64,000 bases of DNA from Bifidobacterium tissieri (lineage in GTDB: Bacteria > Actinomycetota > Actinomycetes > Actinomycetales > Bifidobacteriaceae): NCBI RefSeq assembly GCF_002259645.1, contig NZ_MWWV01000006.1, positions 124,001 through 188,000 on the forward strand, given 5' to 3'. This document shows, piece after piece, positions 1 to 8,461 of this stretch; the first letter of the stretch is position 1; each line of letters starts with the position of its first letter. The notes under the pieces were generated by a model. The model made no database searches. It was not told the origin of the DNA and worked only from the letters and a program-made list of their open reading frames with translations. The translations under genes were made by a program, and so were the position numbers.

Positions 1-138
1 TATTCGATTCGGCCGAACGACCTGCGCGACGATGATGTTTTCTTCTTCCTGGGCAACGATGCCTCCTCCGGACGACGTACTAAACGACGTACATCAGCCC
101 CTTTTCGATCGGTTTTTATCGGTTTGAATCGATTATAG
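1..138 (+). CDS. possible C-terminal end of a protein cut by the window edge
   Basis: Frame 1 is open from the first base to a TAG at 136-138, giving 45 residues that begin YSIRPNDLRDDD and end in an Arg/Lys-rich stretch followed by a hydrophobic tail. Codons in the first half end mostly in C or G, as in the real genes nearby. The latter half is less convincing. I do not recognise the family. It could equally be a chance open frame in the region downstream of the tmRNA gene. Confidence 0.3.
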   Translation, partial: YSIRPNDLRDDDVFFFLGNDASSGRRTKRRTSAPFRSVFIGLNRL

Positions 139-188
139 GGGGAGTGTCGAAACGTTGAAAATACGGGCCAGAACCGTTGGAATCGCAA

Positions 189-223
189 CAAAAAAGCCAC
201 CCAAGCGCGTGCTTGGATGGCTT
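189..223 (-). terminator. rho-independent terminator of ssrA
   Basis: On the minus strand a 12-bp stem (arms at 211-222 and 195-206, one G-U type imperfection) with a 4-nt loop is followed directly by a run of six T. It starts only a few bases past the 3' end of the tmRNA, so it is the expected transcription stop for ssrA. Confidence 0.85.
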
Positions 224-229
224 TGCTTG

Positions 230-623
230 TGGAGTCGCCGGGAATTGAACCCGGGTCCGATGACCGTACCCTCAGTCTTCTACGTGCGTAGTCTGCTGGC
301 CAGGTGGCTATCTGTCTGCCCCCGCCTGTGTCGCAGACAACTGGCGGCGGGCATAGTCACAGCAAAAGTCCCTGAAGCGCCCTGTGACGCAATGCTTCAG
401 GCAAGTCTCCTAATGACGCTCAGCATCTCCCCGGAAACATGGGAGAGTGAACGGAGCGGCTGCTCGCTGGTTAATTCTGGCGCGAAGCTCAGGCAGCGAG
501 AGCGAACTCAGTGCGGTTAGATTTAGCACTTATTCTTTGCGGGAGGACATTAACGAGTGGACCCCCGCGTTCTCGGCACGCTTCCCTGCGACGAACAGGT
601 CACCGTCGAAACCGATCGACCCC
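230..623 (-). ncRNA. ssrA: tmRNA (transfer-messenger RNA)
   Basis: tmRNA rescues stalled ribosomes and tags the unfinished peptide for proteolysis, working with SmpB. The 5' end reads GGGGTCG and pairs over 7 bp with CGACTCC at the 3' end, closing the tRNA-like acceptor stem. The T-arm carries GGTTCAATTCC, and the 5' part has the GGTTTCGACGG signature near the start. The discriminator base is A and CCA is not encoded, since CAA follows. The internal tag frame lies at 489-527. The total length of 394 nt is normal for a one-piece tmRNA. A strong terminator follows. Confidence 0.95.
489..527 (-). other. tmRNA tag-peptide reading frame (AKSNRTEFALAA)
   Basis: Within ssrA the resume codon GCT opens a 12-codon frame ending in TGA that encodes AKSNRTEFALAA. 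The closing hydrophobic ALAA is the usual degradation signal for ClpXP/ClpAP-type proteases. The tag matches what I remember for Bifidobacterium, and it is one of the main grounds for the organism assignment. Confidence 0.9.
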
Positions 624-631
624 GATATTGA

Positions 632-660
632 ATTATCAATCAACTGCCGACATACAAAGC
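632..660 (-). promoter_or_regulatory. probable ssrA promoter
   Basis: On the minus strand GATAAT (632-637) lies 8 nt before the first G of the tmRNA, the right place for a -10 box. The -35 region (about 653-660, TTTGTA-like) is weak and sits 15-16 nt further upstream, touching the hairpin that terminates the fructokinase transcript. Confidence 0.45.
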
Positions 661-695
661 CGGACATTTCAATATACCGTTGAAATGTCCGGCTT
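657..695 (-). terminator. 16-bp perfect hairpin after the fructokinase gene
   Basis: Arms at 657-672 and 680-695 are perfect inverted copies (AAGCCGGACATTTCAA) with a 7-nt loop. The hairpin lies about 80 nt after the fructokinase stop and before ssrA on the same strand. The arm ends in TT and is followed by a weakly T-rich stretch, so it most likely acts as a terminator separating the two units. Confidence 0.65.
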
Positions 696-772
696 GTCAA
701 CAAGGAGTGTCACTCATGGTGAAATTCCCGATGGAACATCGGCCAAGGTGAGCGAAACGGGGGAGGAGAGGA

Positions 773-1687
773 TCACTCGGCCTTCTGCTTCGCCTCATAC
801 TCGGCGATGTAGTCGGGCATGACCTCCGGGTACTCCGGCCAGGCACCGGCCTGGGTGCACACGTATGCGGCGGTGTTCACGGCGGCGCGGTGGGCCTCCT
901 GCAGGGACTTGCCGAGCAGGATGTTGATGGTGAACGCGCCGGAGAAGGAGTCGCCGGCGCCGATGGTGTCGGACACCTCCACGCGCGGCGTGGGCAGGGT
1001 GGAGATCTCGCCGTTCTTGGCGAGGATGGTGCTGAAGTCGGCGCCGGCGGTCAGGATCACGTAATCGAGATCGAAGTTGTCCATGAACCACTTGCAGGCT
1101 TCCTCGTCGGTGCCGGTGATGCCGAACATCGGGCGCAGCAGCACGAGCTCGTCATCGTTCAGCTTGAACACGGTGGCGTCGGCCAGCTGCTCTTCGATGA
1201 GCTCCTTGGAGTAGTGGTCGCCGCGGATGTTGATGTCGTAGTATCGCAGCGTTTCGGGACGGCTCATCTTGAGCAGCTTCATGATGGTGTCATGGGACTC
1301 CTGCATGCGGCAGGCGAGGGAGCCGTAGCAGATTGCGTCGGCCTTGCGCACCAGATCGATGAGATCCTGAGTCAGCGCGATGTGGTCCCAGGCCACGTCC
1401 TTGACGATGGTCCACTCGGGGATGCCGTTCTCCAGCTTCACGTCGGCGCGGCCGGTGGGGTAGGCGTTGCGCTGCAGGATGGACTTGATACCGGTCTTCT
1501 CCACCGCGGCCAGCAGCTCATCGCCGAGCTCGTCCTGGCCGATGGCGCTGATCGAGTAGCCGTCGGCGCCGTTCTTGGTGGCGTGGTAGATGAAGTTGAC
1601 GGGGGCGCCGCCTGCGCGCTTGCCTTCGGGGATCATGTCCCACAGGATCTCGCCAAGGCTCAGGACGATCGGCTTCTTGTCGGTCAT
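773..1687 (-). CDS. frk: fructokinase (PfkB/ribokinase family)
   Basis: This 304-residue sugar kinase should phosphorylate fructose (to fructose-6-phosphate, which enters the bifid shunt) in the cytoplasm. The first PfkB signature region holds GGAPVN at about 26-31. The second is DTIGAGDSFSGAF at 240-252, with catalytic base Asp246 and the GAGD anion hole. Length is typical of bacterial fructokinases. The ATG at 1687 is preceded by AGAAAGGAAA. The ROK repressor gene lies 104 bp upstream on the same strand, so the two probably form a sugar-responsive unit. The open frame extends upstream without a start supported by a ribosome site. Fructose specificity comes from family resemblance, and a related sugar is possible. 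Confidence 0.88.
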   Translation of the reverse strand: MTDKKPIVLSLGEILWDMIPEGKRAGGAPVNFIYHATKNGADGYSISAIGQDELGDELLAAVEKTGIKSILQRNAYPTGRADVKLENGIPEWTIVKDVAWDHIALTQDLIDLVRKADAICYGSLACRMQESHDTIMKLLKMSRPETLRYYDINIRGDHYSKELIEEQLADATVFKLNDDELVLLRPMFGITGTDEEACKWFMDNFDLDYVILTAGADFSTILAKNGEISTLPTPRVEVSDTIGAGDSFSGAFTINILLGKSLQEAHRAAVNTAAYVCTQAGAWPEYPEVMPDYIAEYEAKQKAE

Positions 1688-1791
1688 TGGTTTTCCTTTC
1701 TCTGGCATCTCGTCCACGAGATGGTCATATTGGTTGCTGTTGATCGGTTTTCGTTCGTGTCGGCGTCTGGTCGTTCGTGGCCCTTGCGGGG

Positions 1792-3003
1792 TCACATCCC
1801 TTCCGTCTGTTCGACAAATTCTGATGGGTGTTCGAGGAACTGCGCGGCGGCCACCGCGGCGGCACCGTTGAGCGTGGCATCGACGGGCAGGTCGGACAGC
1901 ATGATCTCGGTCGTCCGGTCCAGTACGGGGATGACGCGTTGCGCCACGATGTCTCGCACCCGTTCCAGCATCGGCTCCCCGGCTTCCGCCATGATGTCGC
2001 CGATGATGATCTGCTTGGGGTTGAAGGCGTTGATGATGGTGACGCATCCGTATCCGATGTACGTGGACACGTCGCGGATCAGGGCGAGCGCTTCCGGATC
2101 GCCGTTGCGGGCGAGCGAGAATGCCGCCCGGCAGGCTTCGGCGTGGTGCATGGATTCGGAGCCGGGGACAAGCCCGGATTCCGCGACCATTCCGTGGAAG
2201 GCGACGGCGGAGCAGTAGTTTTCCAGGCATCCGACGTTGCCGCATTCGCAGGGCTTGCCGGCGGCGTCGATGCTGATGTGCCCGATCTCGGTGGCCGCGC
2301 CAAGCTCCCCGTTGAGGAGTTCGCCGTGGTCCATGAGCCCGAGTCCCACGCCTTCGCCGATCAGGTAGTAGCCGAGATTGCGTGAGGTGGCCTCCGGGTT
2401 GAACAGCGCCTGGGCGAGTGCGCCGGCACGGGCGTCCTGCTCGATGAAGACGGGTACGCGGAATTCGGCGGAGAATTCCTCGATGAAGTTGACGTTTCGC
2501 CAGCCGAGCATGGAGGTGACCACGGCGGTGCGTCCTTCGTCGCGCAGGTAGGGGCCGGGTACGGCCATGCCGATGGCGACGATGGAGTCGTCCTTGTCCA
2601 GGATGGATCGGATACGGGTTTTGATGTCGTCGCAGGTCTCGCGGATGGTGTCGTTGCGGACCGGCGGCAGCGTCTGCATGGATTCGAGATTGCCGCCGAG
2701 GTCGAATACGCCGATCTGTGCGAGGGAGCGGGCGAATTTGACGGCGATCACGCGGTATTTCGACTCGTTGAGTTGCAGGCCGATGGACCGGCGTTTCTTG
2801 ATGCCGTCGAGGTTGCCGGTCTCGCTGACCACGCCCATGTCGATGAGCTGTGCCGTGATTTTGGTGATGGCCGCGGGGGTGAGGTCGAGCTTGCGGGCGA
2901 TGTGCGCTCGAGAGCAGATGCCGTCGCGGTGCAGCAGCTGGATGATGCGGGAACGGTTCAGTTCGGCCATGGAGGCGTGCGTACTGCCGGGTGGTGCGAT
3001 CAT
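1792..3003 (-). CDS. ROK-family transcriptional repressor (NagC/XylR type)
   Basis: The 403-residue protein joins an N-terminal winged helix (about 15-60, with RSRIIQLL and AHIARKLDLTPAAITKI) to a ROK sugar-sensing domain. The ROK zinc motif is complete: EIGH at 239-242 and CECGNVGC at 252-259. Such proteins repress sugar genes until a sugar or sugar phosphate binds. The ATG at 3003 is chosen for its strong AAGGAGG just upstream. A longer start at 3042 has no such site. Fructokinase follows in the same direction, and palindromes in the upstream promoter region suggest autoregulation. Confidence 0.9.
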   Translation of the reverse strand: MIAPPGSTHASMAELNRSRIIQLLHRDGICSRAHIARKLDLTPAAITKITAQLIDMGVVSETGNLDGIKKRRSIGLQLNESKYRVIAVKFARSLAQIGVFDLGGNLESMQTLPPVRNDTIRETCDDIKTRIRSILDKDDSIVAIGMAVPGPYLRDEGRTAVVTSMLGWRNVNFIEEFSAEFRVPVFIEQDARAGALAQALFNPEATSRNLGYYLIGEGVGLGLMDHGELLNGELGAATEIGHISIDAAGKPCECGNVGCLENYCSAVAFHGMVAESGLVPGSESMHHAEACRAAFSLARNGDPEALALIRDVSTYIGYGCVTIINAFNPKQIIIGDIMAEAGEPMLERVRDIVAQRVIPVLDRTTEIMLSDLPVDATLNGAAAVAAAQFLEHPSEFVEQTEGM

Positions 3004-3315
3004 ATGGCCTCCTTGACTTCGTCGTCGGCGGCAGGCGAACACGTTTCATACGGTTCGTATTGTCGTCAATCGGTTGGATTTCGTATCGTGAATATATTAA
3101 CATCGTTAATTAATTAAGCGCAAGCGCGACACGCGGATCATCGTCGATTCGCGTGTATCATCGTAATCGAACGGACGTTCGATGCCTGTCGGTGACACGG
3201 CTTGGAAACGAATGACGTTTTATCGTTTCGGTATGGGAGAATGTGACCACGGACGCATATCGCGCATCGCTGATCGCGTATGGGTCATGATTACGATTCC
3301 CGCGAATAGGAGGGT
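3004..3315. other. divergent intergenic region between ROK repressor and nadK
   Basis: This 312-bp gap separates the ROK gene (minus) from NAD kinase (plus). The half next to the ROK gene is AT-rich for this genome and holds palindromes at 3097-3117. The sequence ACACGCG recurs inverted about 18 bp away near 3130-3155. I see no RNA gene or convincing reading frame. It most likely carries the two divergent promoters. Confidence 0.6.
3097..3117 (-). promoter_or_regulatory. candidate ROK operator (overlapping palindromes)
   Basis: TTAAC-ATC-GTTAA (3097-3109) overlaps the perfect 12-bp palindrome TTAATTAATTAA (3106-3117), in an AT-rich patch about 95 bp upstream of the ROK start codon. A TATATT sequence on the minus strand just downstream could be the -10 box. 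The position suits autorepression by the ROK protein. Binding is inferred. Confidence 0.45.
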
Positions 3316-3318
3316 GTG

Positions 3319-4242
3319 TTGCCAAGACAGAGAAACGCGGTCATTGTCACTCACAGGCAGCTGGCGACCACCGGCACCGAGGTCAAGGAGGTGGTGGAGC
3401 AGCTCAAGTCCGTCGGATTCGACGTGACGATCGTGGACAATCTCGAGGCTCCGCCGTTTGCGGCCGGTGAAGTGCAGACGTTCAACCCCGAAACGGAAAT
3501 CGTGATCGTGCTTGGCGGTGACGGGACCATTCTGCGCGCCGCGGAGCTTGTCAAGGGCACCGACGTGCCGATCGTCGGCATCAATATGGGACATGTCGGC
3601 TTCCTCGCCGAATTCGAAAGCTTCCAGACCCAGGATGCCATCGCCAAGATTGCCGCCCGCGACTATTCGATCGACGAGCGTGTGATCGCATGGGTGGATG
3701 TGTGGGTGCCCGGCGCCACCGAGCCCATGCATGACTGGGCGCTCAACGACGTGACGCTCGAACGTGCGGACCGGGGCAAGATGGTGGAGCTCAGCATCAG
3801 CGTGGACGATGTGGAAATGAGCTCCTTCGGATGCGACGGCGTGATCGTCTCCACACCCACCGGGTCCACGGCGTACGCGTTCTCTGCAGGCGGCCCGATC
3901 ATCTGGCCGAATGTGGACGCTCTGCAACTCGTGCCGCTCGCCGCGCATGCCCTGTTCTCCCGTCCTCTCGTCATCGGCTCCAAGTCGTCGTTCACGCTCG
4001 ACATCTCCGAGGATTCTTCGAGCGAGGGGTGGATCTGCTGCGACGGACGCCGACAGCGCAATCTGCCGCGAGGATCGCGCGTGGTGGTTCGGCAGTCGCC
4101 GAACTCGTTGCGTCTGGCACGTCTGGTCGGCGTGCCGTTCACCAGCCGTCTTGTAGGCAAATTCGATCTCCCCGTGATGGGATGGCGGGAGTCAGGCAAG
4201 AATCGCGGCTCGAAGGAGTCAAAGGAGGACAAGAGGCGGTAA
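3319..4242 (+). CDS. nadK: NAD kinase
   Basis: This cytoplasmic enzyme (about 307 aa) phosphorylates NAD to NADP using ATP or polyphosphate. The family motifs are all present: GGDGT at about 66-70, the ALND motif near 144, and TPTGSTAY near 180-187 that binds the substrate. The TTG at 3319 lies 5 nt after AGGAGG. The in-frame GTG at 3316 is too close, so TTG is favoured. The stop codon overlaps the recN start by one base (TAATG), so the two genes are translationally coupled, an arrangement common in Actinobacteria. Confidence 0.94.
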   Translation: MPRQRNAVIVTHRQLATTGTEVKEVVEQLKSVGFDVTIVDNLEAPPFAAGEVQTFNPETEIVIVLGGDGTILRAAELVKGTDVPIVGINMGHVGFLAEFESFQTQDAIAKIAARDYSIDERVIAWVDVWVPGATEPMHDWALNDVTLERADRGKMVELSISVDDVEMSSFGCDGVIVSTPTGSTAYAFSAGGPIIWPNVDALQLVPLAAHALFSRPLVIGSKSSFTLDISEDSSSEGWICCDGRRQRNLPRGSRVVVRQSPNSLRLARLVGVPFTSRLVGKFDLPVMGWRESGKNRGSKESKEDKRR

Positions 4243-5948
4243 TGCTCGAAGAACTGGAGATCCGCTCACTTGGCCCCATCCGTCATGCAGTGGTGAATCC
4301 GGCTCGCGGCATGACCGCGATCACCGGCGAGACCGGTGCGGGAAAGTCCATGCTGCTGAACGCCCTCCGACTGATCTCGGGAGGTGCCGTTCCCGCGCGC
4401 ACCGTATCGGAGGGGGACCGGGAGGCATGGGCGCAGGGCGTATTCGATATCGCGCCGGGCGGGACCGTGGACGCCATCGCCCGAGATGCCGGCGCCGAAC
4501 TCGGCGACGACGGATTGTTCCTGTCCCGTACCCTGCCCGCACAGGGACGTTCACGTGCCGTGCTTAACGGCAGAAGCGTGCCACGTGCCGTGCTTCGTGA
4601 CCTGACCGACGAACTGATCGCCATCCACGGACAGGCCGACCAGCTGCGCATGGCATCTCCCGCCCGGCAGCGGGAATTCCTCGACTCATACGCCGACGAC
4701 GCTGCCGAACTCGACGACTATCGTGCGGCATGGAAACGGCTCAACGATTGCGATGCCAAACTGCGCGCGATCGTCGAACAGGAGTCGGAGACCACACAGC
4801 GTGCCGACTATCTCCGTGAATCCATCGAACGCATTGACCGTACGGCCCCCCACGACGGTGAGGATGCGGAACTCAAGGCCATGCGCGACCGCATCGAGAA
4901 CTCGGCCGCCATCATGCAGGGGGTCGGCGGGGCGCTCGCCGCGCTCGATCCAGGTCAAATGGGTGTGGATTCGGAGACCGGAGGGGCGATGGCCATGATC
5001 GAGCAGGCCATACACTCCCTGCAGTCCATCGGTATGAAGGGAACCTACGCCGAAACCGCGGAACGTCTGTCATCAGTGGAAACGGAACTGTCCGACATCG
5101 TCTTCACCCTTGGCGGCCTGCTTGAACAGGAGGATGGCGAAGGCGATCTCGATCAGATCAACGGACGCATCCACGAGCTCGACGAACTCGCCAGACGGTG
5201 GGGACCCACCCTCGCCGATGTCATCGCCTGGAGGGAGAAGGCCGGGTACGAGCTGGAGGATCTCGACGCATCCCCCGAACGCGTGGCGAAGCTCACCCGC
5301 GAACGGGATGAAGCCCACACCTCCGCGCGCGAGGCCGCCGAGCGGCTGGGGAAGCGACGCCGCGACGCGGCGGCCGAACTCGCCGATCATGTAACGAAGG
5401 AACTCGAATCGTTGGCCATGGCCGGAGCCAGACTTGACATCGAAGTGGACCGGCGTGACGGACTCGACGCGCATGGCGGCGACGACATCCGTTTTCTGTT
5501 CACCGCGTTTCCGGGAGCGCCGAGTCTGCCGATGGGCAAGAGCGCGTCCGGCGGCGAGCTCAGTCGACTCATGCTGGCGTTGGAGCTGTCCGCGGCGCAG
5601 AAGGGGTTCTCGTCCGTGTCCGGTCAGGACATGACGTTCGTATTCGATGAAGTGGACGCAGGCGTGGGCGGACGTACGGCCGCCGAGCTCGGACGACGTC
5701 TGGCGCGACTCGCCGAGAACGCGCAGGTGATCGTCGTCACGCATCTGGCGCAGGTGGCCGCTTGGGCCGACGCGCAATTCGTGGTATCCAAGCGCGCCGA
5801 CGAATCCGATGCCGATGCGGTACGTACCACTGTGGACGAGGTGCGTGGCGAAGCCCGTGAACGTGAGATCGCCCGCATGCTTGACGGCGGCGAGACCGAT
5901 ACGTCGCTGACGCATGCGCGGGAGCTGCTCGACGCCTGTCATTCGTGA
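4242..5948 (+). CDS. recN: DNA repair protein RecN
   Basis: RecN is an SMC-like ATPase that acts at DNA double-strand breaks during recombinational repair. The 568-residue protein has Walker A GETGAGKS at 29-36, a central region rich in Glu/Arg expected to form the coiled coil, the ABC signature region SASGGELSR near 435, and Walker B VFDEVDAGVGG near 466. Length matches the family. The ATG overlaps the nadK stop by one base and is preceded by AAAGGAGG about 13 nt away. No LexA-type box was searched for successfully upstream, because transcription likely begins before nadK. Confidence 0.95.
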   Translation: MLEELEIRSLGPIRHAVVNPARGMTAITGETGAGKSMLLNALRLISGGAVPARTVSEGDREAWAQGVFDIAPGGTVDAIARDAGAELGDDGLFLSRTLPAQGRSRAVLNGRSVPRAVLRDLTDELIAIHGQADQLRMASPARQREFLDSYADDAAELDDYRAAWKRLNDCDAKLRAIVEQESETTQRADYLRESIERIDRTAPHDGEDAELKAMRDRIENSAAIMQGVGGALAALDPGQMGVDSETGGAMAMIEQAIHSLQSIGMKGTYAETAERLSSVETELSDIVFTLGGLLEQEDGEGDLDQINGRIHELDELARRWGPTLADVIAWREKAGYELEDLDASPERVAKLTRERDEAHTSAREAAERLGKRRRDAAAELADHVTKELESLAMAGARLDIEVDRRDGLDAHGGDDIRFLFTAFPGAPSLPMGKSASGGELSRLMLALELSAAQKGFSSVSGQDMTFVFDEVDAGVGGRTAAELGRRLARLAENAQVIVVTHLAQVAAWADAQFVVSKRADESDADAVRTTVDEVRGEAREREIARMLDGGETDTSLTHARELLDACHS

Positions 5949-6000
5949 TGGCCGAATCGGGATGTCGGCTCCCGCGGATAGCGTGGATGCCGTCAAGTTG

Positions 6001-6120
6001 CAGGGGAACCCGACTCGGCGCCGACGATGCGTACTCGCATGCGGCGCGCGGTGGAACGGGTTGAGAAAGGCATGACACCTGACCCTTTGAACCTGTTGGT
6101 TAATACCATCGTAGGGAGGA
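6001..6120 (+). promoter_or_regulatory. TPP riboswitch (thi box)
   Basis: The leader holds the diagnostic 3' core: CCCTTTGAACCTG followed by GGTTAATACC and GTAGGGAGG (6083-6119). The helix AACCCG (6007-6012) pairs with CGGGTT (6057-6062), which is followed by GAGA. The optional P3 arm is large and GC-rich (6019-6050). The riboswitch ends 6 nt before the thiD start and includes its ribosome-binding site, so thiamine pyrophosphate most likely blocks translation directly. It controls thiD, the HAD gene and tenA. Confidence 0.93.
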
Positions 6121-6126
6121 ACGATT

Positions 6127-6951
6127 ATGAGCGTACTGACGCCCGTGCTGTCCATCGCAGGATCCGACTGTTCCGGAGGCGCCGGAATTCAGGCCGATCT
6201 CAAGACCATGAGCGCCAACGGCTGCTTCGCCATGTCTGTGATCACGTCTGTCGTCGCCGAGAACACCGCCCGCGTGATCTCCGTGCTCGACGTGGATCCG
6301 AAGATCATCGCCGATCAGATCGACGCCGTGTTCGAGGACATCCGTCCCAAGGCCGTGAAGATCGGCATGCTCGACAATCCGGACATCATGCAGGTCGTGG
6401 CCGGCAAGCTCGTCGAATACCAGGCCGAAAACGTGGTCATCGACCCGGTCATGTACGCCAAGAACGGTGCCCCGCTCATGGACCCCAACTGCATCGACTC
6501 GCTGATCAGGATCGTGATCCCACACGCCGACGTGTTGACGCCGAACATTCCCGAGGCCGAATGCATCTCCGGACTGAAGATCACTGATCTCGAAGGCCAG
6601 AAGGCCGCGGCGAAGGCCATTCAGGAGATGGGCTGCACGTCCGCGCTCGTCAAGGGCGGCCACGCCACGGGCGACGCCATCGACGTGCTGTACGACGGCA
6701 AGGACTTCTACGAGTTCTCCGCCAAGCGCATCAACACCAAGAACACGCACGGAACCGGCTGCACGTACTCGTCGGCCATCGCCGCCAACCTCGCACTCGG
6801 CCACCCGTTCCACGAGGCCATCGATCGTGCCAAGAAGTACGTGACCATGGCCATCGAGCATTCGCTGGAGCTCGGCAACGGCAACGGTCCCACCAATCAT
6901 TTCTGGGATCTGTACGCACACGGCCTTGCCGGTTTCGACGCCAATGCCTGA
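6127..6951 (+). CDS. thiD: hydroxymethylpyrimidine / phosphomethylpyrimidine kinase
   Basis: ThiD phosphorylates the thiamine pyrimidine HMP to HMP-P and then HMP-PP. The 274-residue protein belongs to the ribokinase fold. GSDCSGGAGIQADLKT (12-27) is the HMP-binding start, NIPEAE lies centrally, and HGTGCTYSSA near 206-216 holds the anion hole and catalytic Cys. The gene follows the TPP riboswitch directly, with GGGAGG 7 nt before the ATG. The HAD phosphatase gene overlaps its end. With tenA downstream, this is a pyrimidine salvage unit. Confidence 0.95.
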   Translation: MSVLTPVLSIAGSDCSGGAGIQADLKTMSANGCFAMSVITSVVAENTARVISVLDVDPKIIADQIDAVFEDIRPKAVKIGMLDNPDIMQVVAGKLVEYQAENVVIDPVMYAKNGAPLMDPNCIDSLIRIVIPHADVLTPNIPEAECISGLKITDLEGQKAAAKAIQEMGCTSALVKGGHATGDAIDVLYDGKDFYEFSAKRINTKNTHGTGCTYSSAIAANLALGHPFHEAIDRAKKYVTMAIEHSLELGNGNGPTNHFWDLYAHGLAGFDANA

Positions 6952-7648
6952 TTCCCCTGATTCCGTCGTGTCGTCCGGTAACTCGTCCGACAACGCGAAT
7001 GCGGACAAGGCCGCCATCTTCGACCTCGATGGCACGCTGCTCGATTCAATGCACGTGTGGACCGACGTGGACAACGAATTCCTCCACGGCCGAGGACTCG
7101 ACGTGCCCGCCGACTATGCCGAATCCATCGCCCACCTGTCGTTCGAGGGGTGCGCGGAGTACACGATTCGCCGGTTCGGTCTGCCGGACAGCCCACAGGA
7201 TCTCATGGACGAATGGAACCGCATGGCGTTCGACGCCTATGCCACCACCGTGCCGCTCAAGCCGCATGCGGAGGAGTACCTGCGCCACCTCAAGTCGTCC
7301 GGTGCCAAGCTCGCCGTGGCCACCAGCCTGCCGCCACGGTTCCGTGAGGCAGTCCTTCGTCGACTCGGCGTCTACGATCTGTTCGACGCGTTCAGCAGCG
7401 TGGATGATGTGAACAACGTCGGCAAGGACCGGCCCGACGTGTACCTGCATGCCGCGGCCCAGATTGGCGTGGTACCGACCTGCTGCACGGTATTCGAGGA
7501 CATCCTTGTGGGCATCCGCGTGGCCAAATCCGTCGGCATGCGTGCATGGGCCATGTACGACGCCTCATCGAAAAACCAGTGGCGGCAGATCACCGCCATC
7601 GCCGATGGCGTCATGCACGACTTTTCCGACGCGCCGCTGATCCTCTAG
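6944..7648 (+). CDS. HAD-family hydrolase in the thiamine operon
   Basis: This 234-residue phosphatase of the beta-phosphoglucomutase/phosphatase branch has motif I DLDGT at 27-31 (nucleophile Asp27), a helical cap, motif II in AVATSLP, and motif III/IV around KDRPDVY and FEDILVGIRVAKS. The ATG at 6944 overlaps the thiD end by 8 bp. An in-frame TTG at 6926 is less likely. The substrate is unknown. Its place between thiD and tenA under a TPP riboswitch suggests a thiamine-related phosphate ester such as thiamine monophosphate or HMP phosphate, but that is inference from context. Confidence 0.88.
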   Translation: MPDSPDSVVSSGNSSDNANADKAAIFDLDGTLLDSMHVWTDVDNEFLHGRGLDVPADYAESIAHLSFEGCAEYTIRRFGLPDSPQDLMDEWNRMAFDAYATTVPLKPHAEEYLRHLKSSGAKLAVATSLPPRFREAVLRRLGVYDLFDAFSSVDDVNNVGKDRPDVYLHAAAQIGVVPTCCTVFEDILVGIRVAKSVGMRAWAMYDASSKNQWRQITAIADGVMHDFSDAPLIL

Positions 7649-7737
7649 ACCACCGACCCTCCTTACTCACATTTTCTACGGCCATTCAGGCCGATGTTTG
7701 CCGATTCGCCGATTTCACATCCCGAAAGGAACCCAAC

Positions 7738-8448
7738 ATGCCCCTTACTCGATTCCTTCCCGATCACCCCTTCGCCGAATGCCTCTACAAGGCCGCCGAA
7801 CCCGTATGGGAGGAGGGCGTCGACCAGCCGTTCCTCCGCGAGCTCGGCGACGGCACACTCGACCGTGAGAAGTTCGTGTTCTACATGCTGCAGGACTATC
7901 TGTATCTCAATGACTACGTGAACGTGCATGCGCTCGCCTTCGCCAAGTGCGACGATCCGGTCATCCGCACGCATCTGTCGAACGCCATCGCCGGTGCCTC
8001 GAACGAGACCGAGCACGTGCACGACTTCTTCCGCGACACATTCGGCATCACCCGTCAGCAGATGGACGACGCCCGTCAGTCGGCGTTTGCTCGCGCCTAC
8101 ACGTCGAATATGATCGCCATTGCACACACCAGGCCGCTGGTCGACGTGCTTGTGGCGTTGCTGCCGTGCGCCTGGGTGTATGCCGACTACGGCACGCGCA
8201 TCGCGGCACGCATCGGCGATGCAATCGAGACGAACCCGTATCGCGCATGGATCGACATGTACAAGACCGACGAATTCTGGCAGTCCGCCGTCTGGTTGCT
8301 CGACGACATCGAAAAGCTGTCCGTCGGACTGAGTGAGGACCACAAGCGCACGCTCACCGAACAGTTCGTGGTGGGCGTGGAACACGAATACATGTTCTGG
8401 GACAGCGCCTACCGTCTCCAGCAGCGCTGGAAGCCCGAGTGGAAGTAG
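7738..8448 (+). CDS. tenA: TenA-family thiaminase II / aminopyrimidine aminohydrolase
   Basis: TenA enzymes hydrolyse degraded thiamine (aminomethyl-pyrimidine forms) to HMP, which ThiD then phosphorylates. The 236-residue protein is near the family length. LLPCAWVYADYG carries the likely catalytic Cys (about residue 144) and GVEHEYMFWDSAY the conserved Glu near 215. YLYLND at about 59-64 matches the TenA pocket. The ATG follows GAAAGGA. It lies 89 bp after the HAD gene and before a long hairpin that ends the unit. I read the operon as salvage of thiamine breakdown products. Confidence 0.93.
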   Translation: MPLTRFLPDHPFAECLYKAAEPVWEEGVDQPFLRELGDGTLDREKFVFYMLQDYLYLNDYVNVHALAFAKCDDPVIRTHLSNAIAGASNETEHVHDFFRDTFGITRQQMDDARQSAFARAYTSNMIAIAHTRPLVDVLVALLPCAWVYADYGTRIAARIGDAIETNPYRAWIDMYKTDEFWQSAVWLLDDIEKLSVGLSEDHKRTLTEQFVVGVEHEYMFWDSAYRLQQRWKPEWK

Positions 8449-8461
8449 AACGAAACACTGA

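Noticed and set aside
155-822. Several plus-strand open frames across the tmRNA
   Set aside because: They overlap ssrA and its terminator and have no ribosome site or familiar domain.
773-3103. A single 776-codon protein covering both ROK and fructokinase
   Set aside because: The first 470 residues are an Arg/His-rich off-frame reading of the ROK gene. Only the end is the fructokinase.
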